Shown: in pieces, positions 7,561-15,437 of the stretch
Numbering within the stretch: position 1 is the stretch's first letter
How the letters are laid out: each line of letters starts with the position of its first letter
DNA from: Orrella sp037026685
Lineage (GTDB): Bacteria; Pseudomonadota; Gammaproteobacteria; Burkholderiales; Burkholderiaceae_B
DNA length: 64,000 nt
NCBI RefSeq assembly: GCF_037026685.1
Contig: NZ_JBANET010000013.1
Location: 67,963-131,962 of the forward strand
Direction: 5' to 3'
Program-made: the position numbers and the translations under genes
The notes under the pieces: generated by a model
Databases searched by the model: none
What the model saw: the letters and a program-made list of their open reading frames with translations, nothing else
Told to the model about the DNA's origin: nothing

Positions 7561-7591
7561 AACGGCAGGGGAAACCCTGCCGTTTTTGTTT
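7561..7591 (+). terminator. Rho-independent terminator after rpsQ
   Basis: A perfect 10-bp stem, AACGGCAGGG (7561-7570) with CCCTGCCGTT (7575-7584), GAAA tetraloop, followed by a T-rich tract to 7591. It ends the rplC-rpsQ transcription unit. The rest of the 342-bp gap up to 7874 holds GC-rich sequence without a convincing gene and the twin palindrome at 7711-7736. Confidence 0.92.
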
Positions 7592-7710
7592 CTCCGGCGC
7601 TTCTCCGGCGCGCGCGGGCCCGTGCCTGCCTGGTGGCCGCGCGGCCGGGCGCGCCGCCGGCATCGCCTTTGCTGGCATGCCACTGTCGTAAATCTGCAAG
7701 AATGCCTGCT

Positions 7711-7736
7711 CTGTACGTACAGACCTGTACGTACAG
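7711..7736. promoter_or_regulatory. Twin palindromic operator upstream of the acid-sugar cassette
   Basis: Two identical 12-bp palindromes, CTGTACGTACAG at 7711-7722 and 7725-7736, are separated by 2 bp. Their centres are 14 bp apart, so the spacing is not an integral number of helical turns. They lie 140-165 bp before the permease gene, in the only promoter-sized gap of the cassette. Palindromes of this kind with a central GTAC suit GntR-family dimers, and the cassette ends with a GntR/UTRA regulator, which is the likely ligand. Binding is inferred. Confidence 0.65.
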
Positions 7737-7874
7737 CAGTACACTAACGCCCGCAGCACTCCACGCTCGCTTCGGGCCGCCCTCCAGTTCCGCGTGCCGG
7801 CGCGCAGCCCATAAAACGACGTGACGCGCCTTGCGCACGCCAAATCAAAACCAATCGTCCTGGAGACCTACATC

Positions 7875-8888
7875 GTGACGACAGAAAACGCCCGTTCGCC
7901 CTTCTTTGGCACCATGCAGAAGATTCCCGGCGGCCTGATGCTGGTGCCGCTGATCCTGGGTTCGCTGGTCGGAACCTTCGCGCCCGACGCGCTGGGCATC
8001 GGCGGCTTCACCACGGCGCTGTTCAAGAACAGCGCCTTGCCGCTGATCGCGCTGCTGATCTTTGCGACGGGCACGCACGTCAATGCCCGCACCGGCGGTC
8101 CCATCCTGGCCACGGCCGGCACCATCCTGCTGATGAAGACCATCGTGCCGGCCACGCTGATCATCATCCTGGGCGCCTACGTGGGCCTGGACGGCGTGCT
8201 GGGCGTGTCCATCCTGGCGCTGCTGGCGGCTTTCGACAACAGCAACGGCGGCCTGTGGCTGGCCTATACCGGCCAGTACGGCGATGCGCGCGATCGCGGC
8301 GCCTACGTGGCCAGCGCCGTCAACGACGGCCCCTTCTTCAGCCTGCTGTTCCTGGGCGCCTCGGGCCTGGCCGACATTCCCTTCATCGCCCTGGTCGCCG
8401 CGCTGGTGCCGTTCCTGCTGGGCGTGCTGGTGGGCAACCTGGATCCGAAGTGGCGCGACGTGCTCAAGCCCGTGCCCAACATCGTGATTCCCTTCTTCGC
8501 CTTCGCGCTGGGCACGGGCATCAACCTGGCCGCGGTGGTCAACGGCGGCATCACCGGCCTGATCCTGGGCCTGATCATCAGCCCCATCACCGGCGGCCTG
8601 GTCTACCTGGGCTATCGCTACATCCTGCGCCGCGGCGGCAAAAGCGGCCTGGGCTTTGCCGCCGGCACCACGGCCGGTAACGCCATCGCCACGCCCGCCG
8701 TGGTGGCCGCCGCCGATCCCAACTTCCAGCAATACGTGGCCACGGCCACCGCGCAGGTCGCCGCCTGCGTGCTGATCAGCTCCATCCTGGCGCCCGTGCT
8801 GGCTTCCTACTTCCTGAAGCGGGCCGGCGAGCTCAAGCCCGCCGGCGACGCCCAGCCCGAGGGGGCCGTGCCGGAGCCCAAGCTTTGA
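7875..8888 (+). CDS. 2-keto-3-deoxygluconate permease (KdgT) family transporter
   Basis: A membrane carrier of the KdgT family, about 10 hydrophobic segments over 337 residues, with AAFDNSNGGLWLAYTGQYGD (about 128-147) and AAGTTAGNAIATPA typical of the family. The preferred start is GTG 7875 (VTTENARSPFF), with GGAG at 7862-7865; a longer frame begins at 7821 but lacks a ribosome-binding site. The substrate is probably the four-carbon sugar acid handled by the next two genes rather than ketodeoxygluconate, inferred from the operon. Its stop overlaps the TTG start of the kinase gene (TTGA, 8885-8888). Confidence 0.88.
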   Translation: MTTENARSPFFGTMQKIPGGLMLVPLILGSLVGTFAPDALGIGGFTTALFKNSALPLIALLIFATGTHVNARTGGPILATAGTILLMKTIVPATLIIILGAYVGLDGVLGVSILALLAAFDNSNGGLWLAYTGQYGDARDRGAYVASAVNDGPFFSLLFLGASGLADIPFIALVAALVPFLLGVLVGNLDPKWRDVLKPVPNIVIPFFAFALGTGINLAAVVNGGITGLILGLIISPITGGLVYLGYRYILRRGGKSGLGFAAGTTAGNAIATPAVVAAADPNFQQYVATATAQVAACVLISSILAPVLASYFLKRAGELKPAGDAQPEGAVPEPKL

Positions 8889-10111
8889 AGCCGCTGATCG
8901 CCATCGTTGCCGATGACCTGACCGGCTCGGGGGACACGGCGGTGCAGTTCGTGCGCGCCGGCTGGTCCACCCGCCTGTCGGTCGAGGACGCGCGGCGGGC
9001 CTTGCAGGGCTCGGCCAGCGAAGAGGTCGAGGTGCTGGCCGTCACGACGCAAAGCCGCGCCATGCCCGCCGCCCGCGCGGCGCAGGTGGTGGCCGACAAT
9101 GTGGCGCGGCTGCGCGCAGCAGGCGTGACGCGGCTGTACAAGAAGGTCGATTCGACGCTGCGCGGCGCGTTCAAGGCGGAGATCGACGCGGCGCGGCAGG
9201 CCTGGGCCGAGGACGCGATCGCGGTGATCTGCCCTGCCTTTCCCGCAACCGGGCGCACTGTCGAGGACGGCCGCCTGCTGGTGGACGGCCGGCCGGTCAC
9301 CGAGACGTCCGCGGCCCGCGACCCGGTGACCCCGGTGACCGAAAGCCACATTCCCACGCTGCTGGGCTGCGGCCATGTCGGCCAGCAGGCCGGCGAGGAT
9401 GCGGCGGCGCTGGCCCGCCGCATCCAGGCCGCCGGGCCGGTGGTGGTGGTCGACGCCCGCGACGAGGCCGACCTGGAGCGCCTGGCGCAAGCCGTCGCGC
9501 TGCTGGGCGAGCGCGCCGTGCCGGTGGGCGCCGGCGGCCTGGCCATGCCGCTGGCGCGGCTGTGGGCGCGGGCCGGGCAATCGGAGCCGGTGCTGGTGGT
9601 GGTGACCTCGCAGCACAGCGCCGCGCGCGCCCAGGCGCGGGCGCTGGCGGGCGCCGGCGCGGCGGCCTGGACGCCCACGCTGGCGCAGCTGGCCGACGCC
9701 GGGCAATGGCAGGCCTGGACGGCGGCGCGGCTGGCGCAGCATCGCGCCGCCGGGGCCGGCGGCCAGGACGGCCCGCGCACGCTGATGCTGCTGGCCCCCG
9801 AAGGGCGGCTGGCGGGCCTGGATTCCGAGACCGTCGCGCAACGCCTGGGCGCGCTGGCCGCCGAACTGATCGGCGCCGGCGCGGCCGGGGTCGTGGCCAC
9901 CGGCGGCGATGGCGCCCGGCAGGTGCTGCTGGCCGCGCAGGCCGACGGCATCGCGCTGGTCGGTGAAGTAATGGGCGGCGTGCCCCTGGGCACGCTGACC
10001 GGCGGCCCGCACGCGGGCCTGCCCGTGGTGACCAAGGCCGGCGGCTTTGGCACCGAGGACGTATTGGTTCGCGCGGTCTGCGCGATCCGCGACAGGAGAT
10101 TCAAGCGATGA
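8885..10111 (+). CDS. Four-carbon acid sugar kinase (DUF1537 family), D-threonate/D-erythronate kinase-like
   Basis: An ATP-dependent kinase of the DUF1537 family, which phosphorylates threonate or erythronate at O4. The N-terminal domain has IVADDLTGSGDTAVQF (about 6-21), LYKKVDSTLRGAFKAEI (about 85-101) and CPAFPATGRTV; the C-terminal domain has VVATGGDGARQVL and GEVMGGVPLGTLTGG, the nucleotide-binding part. At 408 residues it is full length. The start is TTG (8885), overlapping the permease stop; its end overlaps pdxA2 by ATGA. Pairing with a PdxA2-type dehydrogenase and no LtnD/aldolase genes points to D-threonate or D-erythronate rather than L-threonate. Exact stereochemistry is inferred. 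Confidence 0.88.
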   Translation: MKPLIAIVADDLTGSGDTAVQFVRAGWSTRLSVEDARRALQGSASEEVEVLAVTTQSRAMPAARAAQVVADNVARLRAAGVTRLYKKVDSTLRGAFKAEIDAARQAWAEDAIAVICPAFPATGRTVEDGRLLVDGRPVTETSAARDPVTPVTESHIPTLLGCGHVGQQAGEDAAALARRIQAAGPVVVVDARDEADLERLAQAVALLGERAVPVGAGGLAMPLARLWARAGQSEPVLVVVTSQHSAARAQARALAGAGAAAWTPTLAQLADAGQWQAWTAARLAQHRAAGAGGQDGPRTLMLLAPEGRLAGLDSETVAQRLGALAAELIGAGAAGVVATGGDGARQVLLAAQADGIALVGEVMGGVPLGTLTGGPHAGLPVVTKAGGFGTEDVLVRAVCAIRDRRFKR

Positions 10112-11157
10112 CGCAAGCAAACCCCGCCAAGCCGCTGCTGGCCGTTACCCTGGGCGACGTGGCCGGCATCGGGCCCGAAATCACGGCCAAGATGCTGATG
10201 AACCATCAGGCGCTGCGCGAGAAGGCCAGGCTGTTCGTGGTGGGCGATGCCGACTCGCTGGCCAATGCCGTGCGCGGCCTGGGCGGCGACCCGGCCATCG
10301 TGCGCCGTATCGACAAGCCCGAGCAGGCCGGCAATGCGCCGGGCACCATCGAGGTGCTGCAGGCCGGTCCCTCGCTGGGCGAGGTGCCGCTGGGCCGCAT
10401 CAGCGCGGCTGCCGGCGACGGCTCGGTGCGCTTCGTCACCACGGCCTGCGCGCTGGCGCGCGAGGGCCGCATCGACGGCATCGTCACCGCCCCGCTGAAC
10501 AAGGCGGCCATGCACGCGGCCGGCCACAAGTGGCCCGGCCATACCGAGCTGCTGGCGCACGAGTTCGGGGTCAAGACCTTCTCGCTGGTGCTCTCGGCCG
10601 GTGACCTGTACATCTTCCACGCGACCACCCACGTGTCGCTGCGCCAGGCCATCGAGGACGTGACGCCGGCGCGCATGCGCGCCGTGCTGCGCCTGGCCGG
10701 CGCCTTCGCCAAGGCGCTGGGCCGCTCGGACCAGCCGGTCGCGGTCGCGGGCCTGAATCCGCACGCGGGCGAGAACGGCATCTTCGGCCACGAGGACGCC
10801 GAGATCCTCGCGCCGGCCGTGGCCGAGGCCAACGCCGCCGGCATCCTGGCCGCCGGCCCCATCCCGGCCGATGCGCTGTTCCCGCAGGCCGTGCGCGGCA
10901 AGTGGCAGTTCGTGGTGGCCTGCTACCACGACCAGGGCCATGCGCCCTTCAAGTCGGTGTATGGCGACGACGGCGTGAACATCACCGTCGGCCTGCCGGT
11001 GGTGCGCGTCTCGGTGGACCACGGCACGGCCTTCGACATCGCCGGCAAGGGCATCGCCCGCGAGGACAGCCTGGTGCTGGCGGCCGAGCGCGCCGCGCAC
11101 CTGGCCCCGGGATGGAACCACGTATGGGAAACTGCGAGGGCACAAACCGGAGGTTGA
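10108..11157 (+). CDS. pdxA2: PdxA2-type 4-phospho-D-threonate/erythronate 3-dehydrogenase
   Basis: An NAD-dependent, metal-dependent oxidative decarboxylase of the PdxA family, 349 residues. Metal and substrate ligands are visible: KWPGHTELLAHEFG (first His, about 145), ATTHVSLRQA (second His) and CYHDQGHAPFK (third His, about 275). It also has VTLGDVAGIGPEI at the N-terminus and LNPHAGENGIFG. PdxA2 enzymes convert the 4-phosphate made by DUF1537 kinases to dihydroxyacetone phosphate and CO2. The vitamin B6 enzyme PdxA is the alternative, but the kinase/permease/GntR context argues against it. Confidence 0.88.
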   Translation: MTQANPAKPLLAVTLGDVAGIGPEITAKMLMNHQALREKARLFVVGDADSLANAVRGLGGDPAIVRRIDKPEQAGNAPGTIEVLQAGPSLGEVPLGRISAAAGDGSVRFVTTACALAREGRIDGIVTAPLNKAAMHAAGHKWPGHTELLAHEFGVKTFSLVLSAGDLYIFHATTHVSLRQAIEDVTPARMRAVLRLAGAFAKALGRSDQPVAVAGLNPHAGENGIFGHEDAEILAPAVAEANAAGILAAGPIPADALFPQAVRGKWQFVVACYHDQGHAPFKSVYGDDGVNITVGLPVVRVSVDHGTAFDIAGKGIAREDSLVLAAERAAHLAPGWNHVWETARAQTGG

Positions 11158-11164
11158 TGGTTAC

Positions 11165-12115
11165 ATGGCGCTGGCCCACGACGATACGCACGCAACACTG
11201 GACCGTTCGGGCGAGCAGCCCCTGCATGCGCAGCTGGCCGAGCTGCTGCGCCGCGACCTGCGGGCCCGCCGCCTGCCCGTGGGCAGCGCCCTGCCCAGCG
11301 AGGCGGCCTTGTGCGAGCGCCACGGGGTGGCGCGCAGCGTGGTGCGCCAGGCGCTGGCGGCCCTGGCCGCCGAGGGCCTGATCCGCCGCGAGCCGGGCCG
11401 TCCGGCCACGGTCGCCCCGCCAGCCGAGCACCGCCGCCTGGTGCAGCGCTCGACCGGCCTGTACGAGCAGTTCGCCCAGACGGGCGTGACGCTGCGCACC
11501 CGCGTGCTGGCCCTGGCGCCGGACCGCGCGCCCGACCCGGTCGCGGCCTTCTTCGGCCGCCAGCCGCTGCTGCGGCTGGAGCGGCTGCGCCACCTGGACG
11601 GCGCCCCGCTGGCCTACGTGCAGACCTGGCTGCCGGCGCGGGCGGTGCCCGGCCTGGCGGCCGGCCAGCTTGAGGATGCGTCGCTGCACCGCGTGCTGGC
11701 GCAGCAGTACGGCCTGCGCCCGGGCGTGGGGCGCAACCGCATCCGCGCCGTGGCCGCCGACGCGCAGCTGGCCCGGCTGCTGGAGGTGGGCCAGGGCAGC
11801 CCCTTGCTCAAGCTGGAAGGCCAGGGCAAGGACCAGCACGGCCACCCGCTGGAATGGTTCTCGACCTGGCACCGGGCCGAGCAGCTGGTATTCGACGTGG
11901 ACGTGAGCGACGGGCGCGAGAGCGTGCAGCCGCGCCTGCACGAAGGGGCGCTGCAGCCGGCCGCCTCGTCCGGCGAGCCCGCCGCCCGGCCGCAGGCAGG
12001 CGCCGCGTCCGCCGCCGCCCCGGGCGAAGGCGGCCAGCAGGGCCTGGCCCGGGCGCAGGCCCTGGTGCACGAGCTGGCGCGCACCCTGGCCAGCCTCAGG
12101 CAAGAAGGGGGCTAA
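11165..12115 (+). CDS. GntR-family transcriptional regulator with UTRA domain
   Basis: HutC-subfamily regulator. The winged helix-turn-helix is at about residues 18-85 (LPVGSALPSEAALCERHGVA, then VVRQALAALAAEGLI). The UTRA ligand-binding domain is at about 95-245. An unusual Ala/Gly/Gln-rich tail of about 70 residues follows, low in complexity and not part of the normal fold. It is the last gene of the cassette, 7 nt after pdxA2, so it would control its own operon, probably through the twin palindrome at 7711-7736. The effector is likely threonate/erythronate or a phosphate of these (inferred). Confidence 0.88.
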   Translation: MALAHDDTHATLDRSGEQPLHAQLAELLRRDLRARRLPVGSALPSEAALCERHGVARSVVRQALAALAAEGLIRREPGRPATVAPPAEHRRLVQRSTGLYEQFAQTGVTLRTRVLALAPDRAPDPVAAFFGRQPLLRLERLRHLDGAPLAYVQTWLPARAVPGLAAGQLEDASLHRVLAQQYGLRPGVGRNRIRAVAADAQLARLLEVGQGSPLLKLEGQGKDQHGHPLEWFSTWHRAEQLVFDVDVSDGRESVQPRLHEGALQPAASSGEPAARPQAGAASAAAPGEGGQQGLARAQALVHELARTLASLRQEGG

Positions 12116-12124
12116 GGCCGCGCC

Positions 12125-12158
12125 CGCCGGCCTGCTGGCGCGCCCGGCGTGGTTTTTT
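12125..12158 (+). terminator. Probable terminator after the GntR gene
   Basis: CGCCGG (12125-12130) pairs with CCGGCG (12144-12149), with a GC-rich loop that can form an inner stem, followed by GG and six T (12153-12158). It would separate the sugar-acid cassette from the spc operon. Confidence 0.6.
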
Positions 12159-12180
12159 AGCCGCCCGCGCCAGGCAGGCC

Positions 12181-12515
12181 TTGCATGCAGGGCTGGATCT
12201 AGGTTAGACTTATCAACTTTCCCGCAAAGTCCCTTATCGTTTTGGTTCGGGGTGGGGCGCGCGAGCTTTGCTTTTAGGGCTGGGCGGCGCCGGGCTGACG
12301 GATCTGCTGGGTTGCCAGCGGCGCGGCAGCCAGGATGCCGACAACCGAGCGGCAACCGAGGGCGGTCTGGCAAGGCGGGAAAAATCAAGCAGGAATTTCA
12401 GCCCAGGGCGCATGGCGCGCCTGACGGGACCAAAACTGATTGGAATGCCTGGCCATGCGTCGGGGCGTTTGCCCGGCAAGGCTGGATTTCCGATTAAGTT
12501 GGCACAGGAAAAAAC
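12181..12515 (+). promoter_or_regulatory. Promoter and leader region of the spc operon
   Basis: The 400-bp gap before rplN holds no gene I can support. A weak promoter, TTGCAT (12181-12186) with TAGACT (12205-12210) at 18-bp spacing, lies just after the terminator; the AT-rich part ends near 12245. The leader would be about 300 nt. An AGGAAA ribosome-binding site precedes rplN. Since the cassette is terminated upstream, a promoter here is required, but its exact place is uncertain. Confidence 0.35.
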
Positions 12516-12884
12516 ATGATCCAAATGCAGACCACGCTGGACGTGGCCGACAACACTGGTGCGCGCGCAGTGATGTGCATCAAGGTGCTCGGCGGCTCCA
12601 AGCGCCGTTATGCCGGTATCGGCGACGTCATCAAGGTGAGCGTCAAGGATGCGGCCCCCCGCGGCCGTGTCAAGAAAGGCGAAATCTACAACGCCGTGGT
12701 GGTTCGCACCGCCAAGGGCGTGCGCCGCAAGGACGGTTCGCTGATTCGTTTCGGCGGCAATGCCGCTGTGCTGCTCAATGCCAAGCTGGAGCCCATCGGC
12801 ACCCGCATCTTCGGACCGGTCACGCGCGAGCTGCGTACCGAGAAATTCATGAAGATCGTGTCGCTGGCCCCGGAAGTGCTGTAA
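12516..12884 (+). CDS. rplN: 50S ribosomal protein L14
   Basis: L14 lies at the subunit interface (bridge B8) and binds the silencing factor RsfS. The 122-residue product starts MIQMQTTLDVADNTGAR and contains KVLGGSKRRYAGIGDVIK, both invariant features. It is the first spc gene, uncoupled from rpsQ by the inserted cassette. Confidence 0.99.
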   Translation: MIQMQTTLDVADNTGARAVMCIKVLGGSKRRYAGIGDVIKVSVKDAAPRGRVKKGEIYNAVVVRTAKGVRRKDGSLIRFGGNAAVLLNAKLEPIGTRIFGPVTRELRTEKFMKIVSLAPEVL

Positions 12885-12893
12885 GGAACCGCG

Positions 12894-13214
12894 ATGAACA
12901 AGATTCGCAAAGGCGACGAGGTAATCGTCCTGACGGGTCGCGACAAGACGCGTCGCGGCACGGTGCTGGCCCGCGTCGACGCCGACCACGTGCTGGTCGA
13001 GGGCGTCAACGTCGTGAAGAAGCACGTGCGCCCCAACCCCATGCAGAACAACCCCGGCGGTATCGTCGAGAAGACGCTGCCCATTCACATCTCGAATGTG
13101 GCCATCTTCAATCCCGCGAGCGGCAAGGCCGACCGCGTCGGGATCAAGGAAGTCGACGGTCGCAAGGTCCGCGTGTTTCGCTCCAACGGCGAAATCGTGG
13201 GCGCGAAGGCTTAA
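12894..13214 (+). CDS. rplX: 50S ribosomal protein L24
   Basis: An assembly-initiator protein of the 50S subunit with a KOW motif at the N-terminus (IRKGDEVIVLTGRDKTRRG, residues 3-21) and a C-terminal region near the tunnel exit. It has 106 residues, normal length. It lies 9 nt after rplN and 12 nt before rplE. Confidence 0.99.
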   Translation: MNKIRKGDEVIVLTGRDKTRRGTVLARVDADHVLVEGVNVVKKHVRPNPMQNNPGGIVEKTLPIHISNVAIFNPASGKADRVGIKEVDGRKVRVFRSNGEIVGAKA

Positions 13215-13226
13215 GGAGCGATCGAC

Positions 13227-13766
13227 ATGGCTCGTTTGCAAGATTTGTATCGTGAAAAGGTCGTGCCCGGCCTGACCGAGAAGTTCGGCTACAAGAGCGT
13301 GATGCAGGTGCCCCGCATCACCAAGATCACCCTGAACATGGGTGTGTCCGAAGCCGTGGCCGACAAGAAGGTCATCGAGCACGCCTCGGCCGACCTGACC
13401 AAGATCGCCGGCCAGAAGGTCGTCGTGACCAAGACCCGCAAGGCCATCGCCGGCTTCAAGATCCGCGAGAACTATCCGATCGGCTGCATGGTGACCCTGC
13501 GCGGCCAGCGCATGTACGAATTCCTGGATCGCCTGGTGAACGTCGCGCTGCCTCGCGTGCGCGACTTCCGCGGCATCTCGGGCCGTGCCTTCGACGGCCG
13601 CGGCAACTACAACATCGGGGTGAAAGAGCAGATCATCTTCCCCGAGATCGAATACGACAAGATCGACGCGCTGCGTGGGCTGAACATCAGCATCACCACC
13701 ACCGCCAAGACCGACGAAGAAGCCAAGGCGCTGCTGTCCGCCTTCAGCTTCCCGTTCCGCAACTAA
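13227..13766 (+). CDS. rplE: 50S ribosomal protein L5
   Basis: L5 binds 5S rRNA and contacts P-site tRNA and S13 in the central protuberance. The 179-residue product has the signature around MQVPRITKITLNMGV, FKIRENYPIGCMVTLRG and the C-terminal FPFRN. Length and motifs are complete. Confidence 0.99.
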   Translation: MARLQDLYREKVVPGLTEKFGYKSVMQVPRITKITLNMGVSEAVADKKVIEHASADLTKIAGQKVVVTKTRKAIAGFKIRENYPIGCMVTLRGQRMYEFLDRLVNVALPRVRDFRGISGRAFDGRGNYNIGVKEQIIFPEIEYDKIDALRGLNISITTTAKTDEEAKALLSAFSFPFRN

Positions 13767-13777
13767 GGGGCGATGAC

Positions 13778-14083
13778 GTGGCAAAACTCTCACTGATCAA
13801 TCGCAACAACAAGCGTATCAAGCTGGCCGAGAAGTTCGCCGCCAAGCGTGCCGCGCTCAAGGCGATCATCGACGACCAATCCAAGTCGGACGAAGAACGC
13901 TACGAAGCCCGGTTGAAGCTGCAGCAACTTCCCCGCAACGCCAACCCCACCCGTCAGGAAACCCGCTGCGCGATCACCGGTCGCCCCCGCGGTGTGTTCC
14001 GCAAGTTCGGCCTGGGCCGCAACAAACTGCGTGAAATGGCCATGAAGGGCGAGATCCCTGGCATGACCAAGGCCAGCTGGTAG
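13778..14083 (+). CDS. rpsN: 30S ribosomal protein S14 (zinc-independent form)
   Basis: A 101-residue S14 of the long, cysteine-poor type: no CXXC pair, so it should not bind zinc. It has the C-terminal signature ITGRPRGVFRKFGLGRNKLRE. The start is GTG 13778; an ATG 5 nt earlier is out of frame. It sits in the 30S head near S3 and S10. Confidence 0.99.
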   Translation: MAKLSLINRNNKRIKLAEKFAAKRAALKAIIDDQSKSDEERYEARLKLQQLPRNANPTRQETRCAITGRPRGVFRKFGLGRNKLREMAMKGEIPGMTKASW

Positions 14084-14093
14084 GAGAAAGAAT

Positions 14094-14489
14094 ATGAGCA
14101 TGAGCGATCCCATCGCCGATATGCTGACCCGCATTCGCAATGCGCAGCAAGTGGACAAGCCCACTGTGGTCATGCCCTCCTCGAAGCTGAAGGCTGCCAT
14201 TGCCGCCGTGCTGAAGGACGAAGGCTACATCGACGGTTTCGAAATCAAGGGCACGCAAGCCAAGCCCGAACTCGAAATCACCCTGAAGTATTACGCCGGC
14301 CGCCCCGTGATCGAGCGCATCGAGCGCGTGTCGCGCCCGGGCCTGCGTATCTACAAGGGCCGCACCAGCATCCCCCAGGTCATGAACGGCCTGGGCGTCG
14401 CGATCGTTTCGACCTCGCGCGGCGTGATGACCGATCGCAAGGCCCGCGCCAATGGCGTGGGCGGCGAAGTGCTGTGCTACGTGGCCTAA
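14094..14489 (+). CDS. rpsH: 30S ribosomal protein S8
   Basis: S8 binds the central domain of 16S rRNA and in E. coli represses the spc operon at the rplE start. The 131-residue product starts MSMSDPIADMLTRIRNAQ and ends with STSRGVMTDRKARANGVGGE, the family C-terminal signature. Confidence 0.99.
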   Translation: MSMSDPIADMLTRIRNAQQVDKPTVVMPSSKLKAAIAAVLKDEGYIDGFEIKGTQAKPELEITLKYYAGRPVIERIERVSRPGLRIYKGRTSIPQVMNGLGVAIVSTSRGVMTDRKARANGVGGEVLCYVA

Positions 14490-14499
14490 GGAGAACCGA

Positions 14500-15033
14500 A
14501 TGTCACGCATTGCAAAGTACCCGGTCGAACTGCCCAAGGGCGTCGAGGCCAAGATCGCCGCTGACGCCATCGTCGTCAAGGGCCCGCTGGGCACGCTGAC
14601 GCAGCCCCTGAAGGGCGACGTGCTGATCAAGGAAGAAGACGGCAAGCTGAGCTTCACCGTCGCCAACGACAGCCGCGAAGCCAAGGCCATGTCCGGCACC
14701 CTGCGCGCCCTGGTGGCCAACATGGTGACCGGCGTGAGCAAGGGCTTCGAGCGCAAGCTGACCCTGGTCGGCGTGGGCTACCGCGCCCAGGTGCAGGGCG
14801 ACGCCGTCAAGCTGCAGCTGGGTTATTCGCACGACATCCTGCACAAGATGCCCCCGGGCATCAAGATCGAGTGCCCGACGCAGACGGAAATCGTCGTCAA
14901 GGGCTTTGACAAGCAGGTCGTTGGCCAGGTGGCCGCCGAGATCCGCGCGTACCGCGAACCCGAGCCCTACAAGGGCAAGGGCGTGCGTTATGCCGACGAG
15001 CGCGTGGTCATCAAGGAAACCAAGAAGAAGTAA
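14500..15033 (+). CDS. rplF: 50S ribosomal protein L6
   Basis: L6 sits at the base of the L7/L12 stalk near the factor-binding centre. It has 177 residues starting MSRIAKYPVELPKG, with AAGGAGA upstream; an in-frame ATG further upstream overlaps rpsH and is rejected. The C-terminal signature EPEPYKGKGVRYADERV is present. Confidence 0.99.
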   Translation: MSRIAKYPVELPKGVEAKIAADAIVVKGPLGTLTQPLKGDVLIKEEDGKLSFTVANDSREAKAMSGTLRALVANMVTGVSKGFERKLTLVGVGYRAQVQGDAVKLQLGYSHDILHKMPPGIKIECPTQTEIVVKGFDKQVVGQVAAEIRAYREPEPYKGKGVRYADERVVIKETKKK

Positions 15034-15056
15034 TCGCGCAAGGCTAGGACGAAATC

Positions 15057-15422
15057 ATGGACAAGAAAATTTCCCGTTTGCGGCGTGCGATTCCGACCCG
15101 CCGGAAGATTGCCGAACTGCGCGTGAACCGACTCACGGTGTTCCGCAGCAATCAGCACATCTACGCAAACATCATTTCGCCGGAAGGCGACCGCGTGCTG
15201 GTCAGCGCCTCCACGGTGGAAGCCGAAGTGCGCCAGCAGCTCTCGGGCGAGAGCGGCAAGGGCGGCAACGTCGCGGCTGCCACGCTGGTGGGCAAGCGCG
15301 TGGCCGAGAAGGCCAAGGCCGCCGGCATCGAGCTGGTTGCCTTCGACCGTGCGGGCTTCCGTTACCATGGCCGCGTCAAGGCGCTGGCCGACGCCGCGCG
15401 TGAAGCCGGCCTGAAGTTCTAA
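15057..15422 (+). CDS. rplR: 50S ribosomal protein L18
   Basis: L18 binds 5S rRNA together with L5. The 121-residue protein starts MDKKISRLRRAIPTRRK, has RLTVFRSNQHIYANI and ends FRYHGRVKALADAAREAGLKF-like, normal for the family and length. Confidence 0.98.
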   Translation: MDKKISRLRRAIPTRRKIAELRVNRLTVFRSNQHIYANIISPEGDRVLVSASTVEAEVRQQLSGESGKGGNVAAATLVGKRVAEKAKAAGIELVAFDRAGFRYHGRVKALADAAREAGLKF

Positions 15423-15437
15423 GCGAGGAGTTGTCAA

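Noticed and set aside
8833..11145. A 770-codon minus-strand open frame opposite the kinase and pdxA2
   Set aside because: Ala/Arg/Ser-rich shadow without any recognisable motif; the coding strand is certain.
10108..11157. Vitamin B6 enzyme PdxA as the identity of the dehydrogenase
   Set aside because: The operon with a DUF1537 kinase, KdgT-type permease and GntR regulator fits the PdxA2 catabolic branch; biosynthetic pdxA is usually linked to ksgA/surA.
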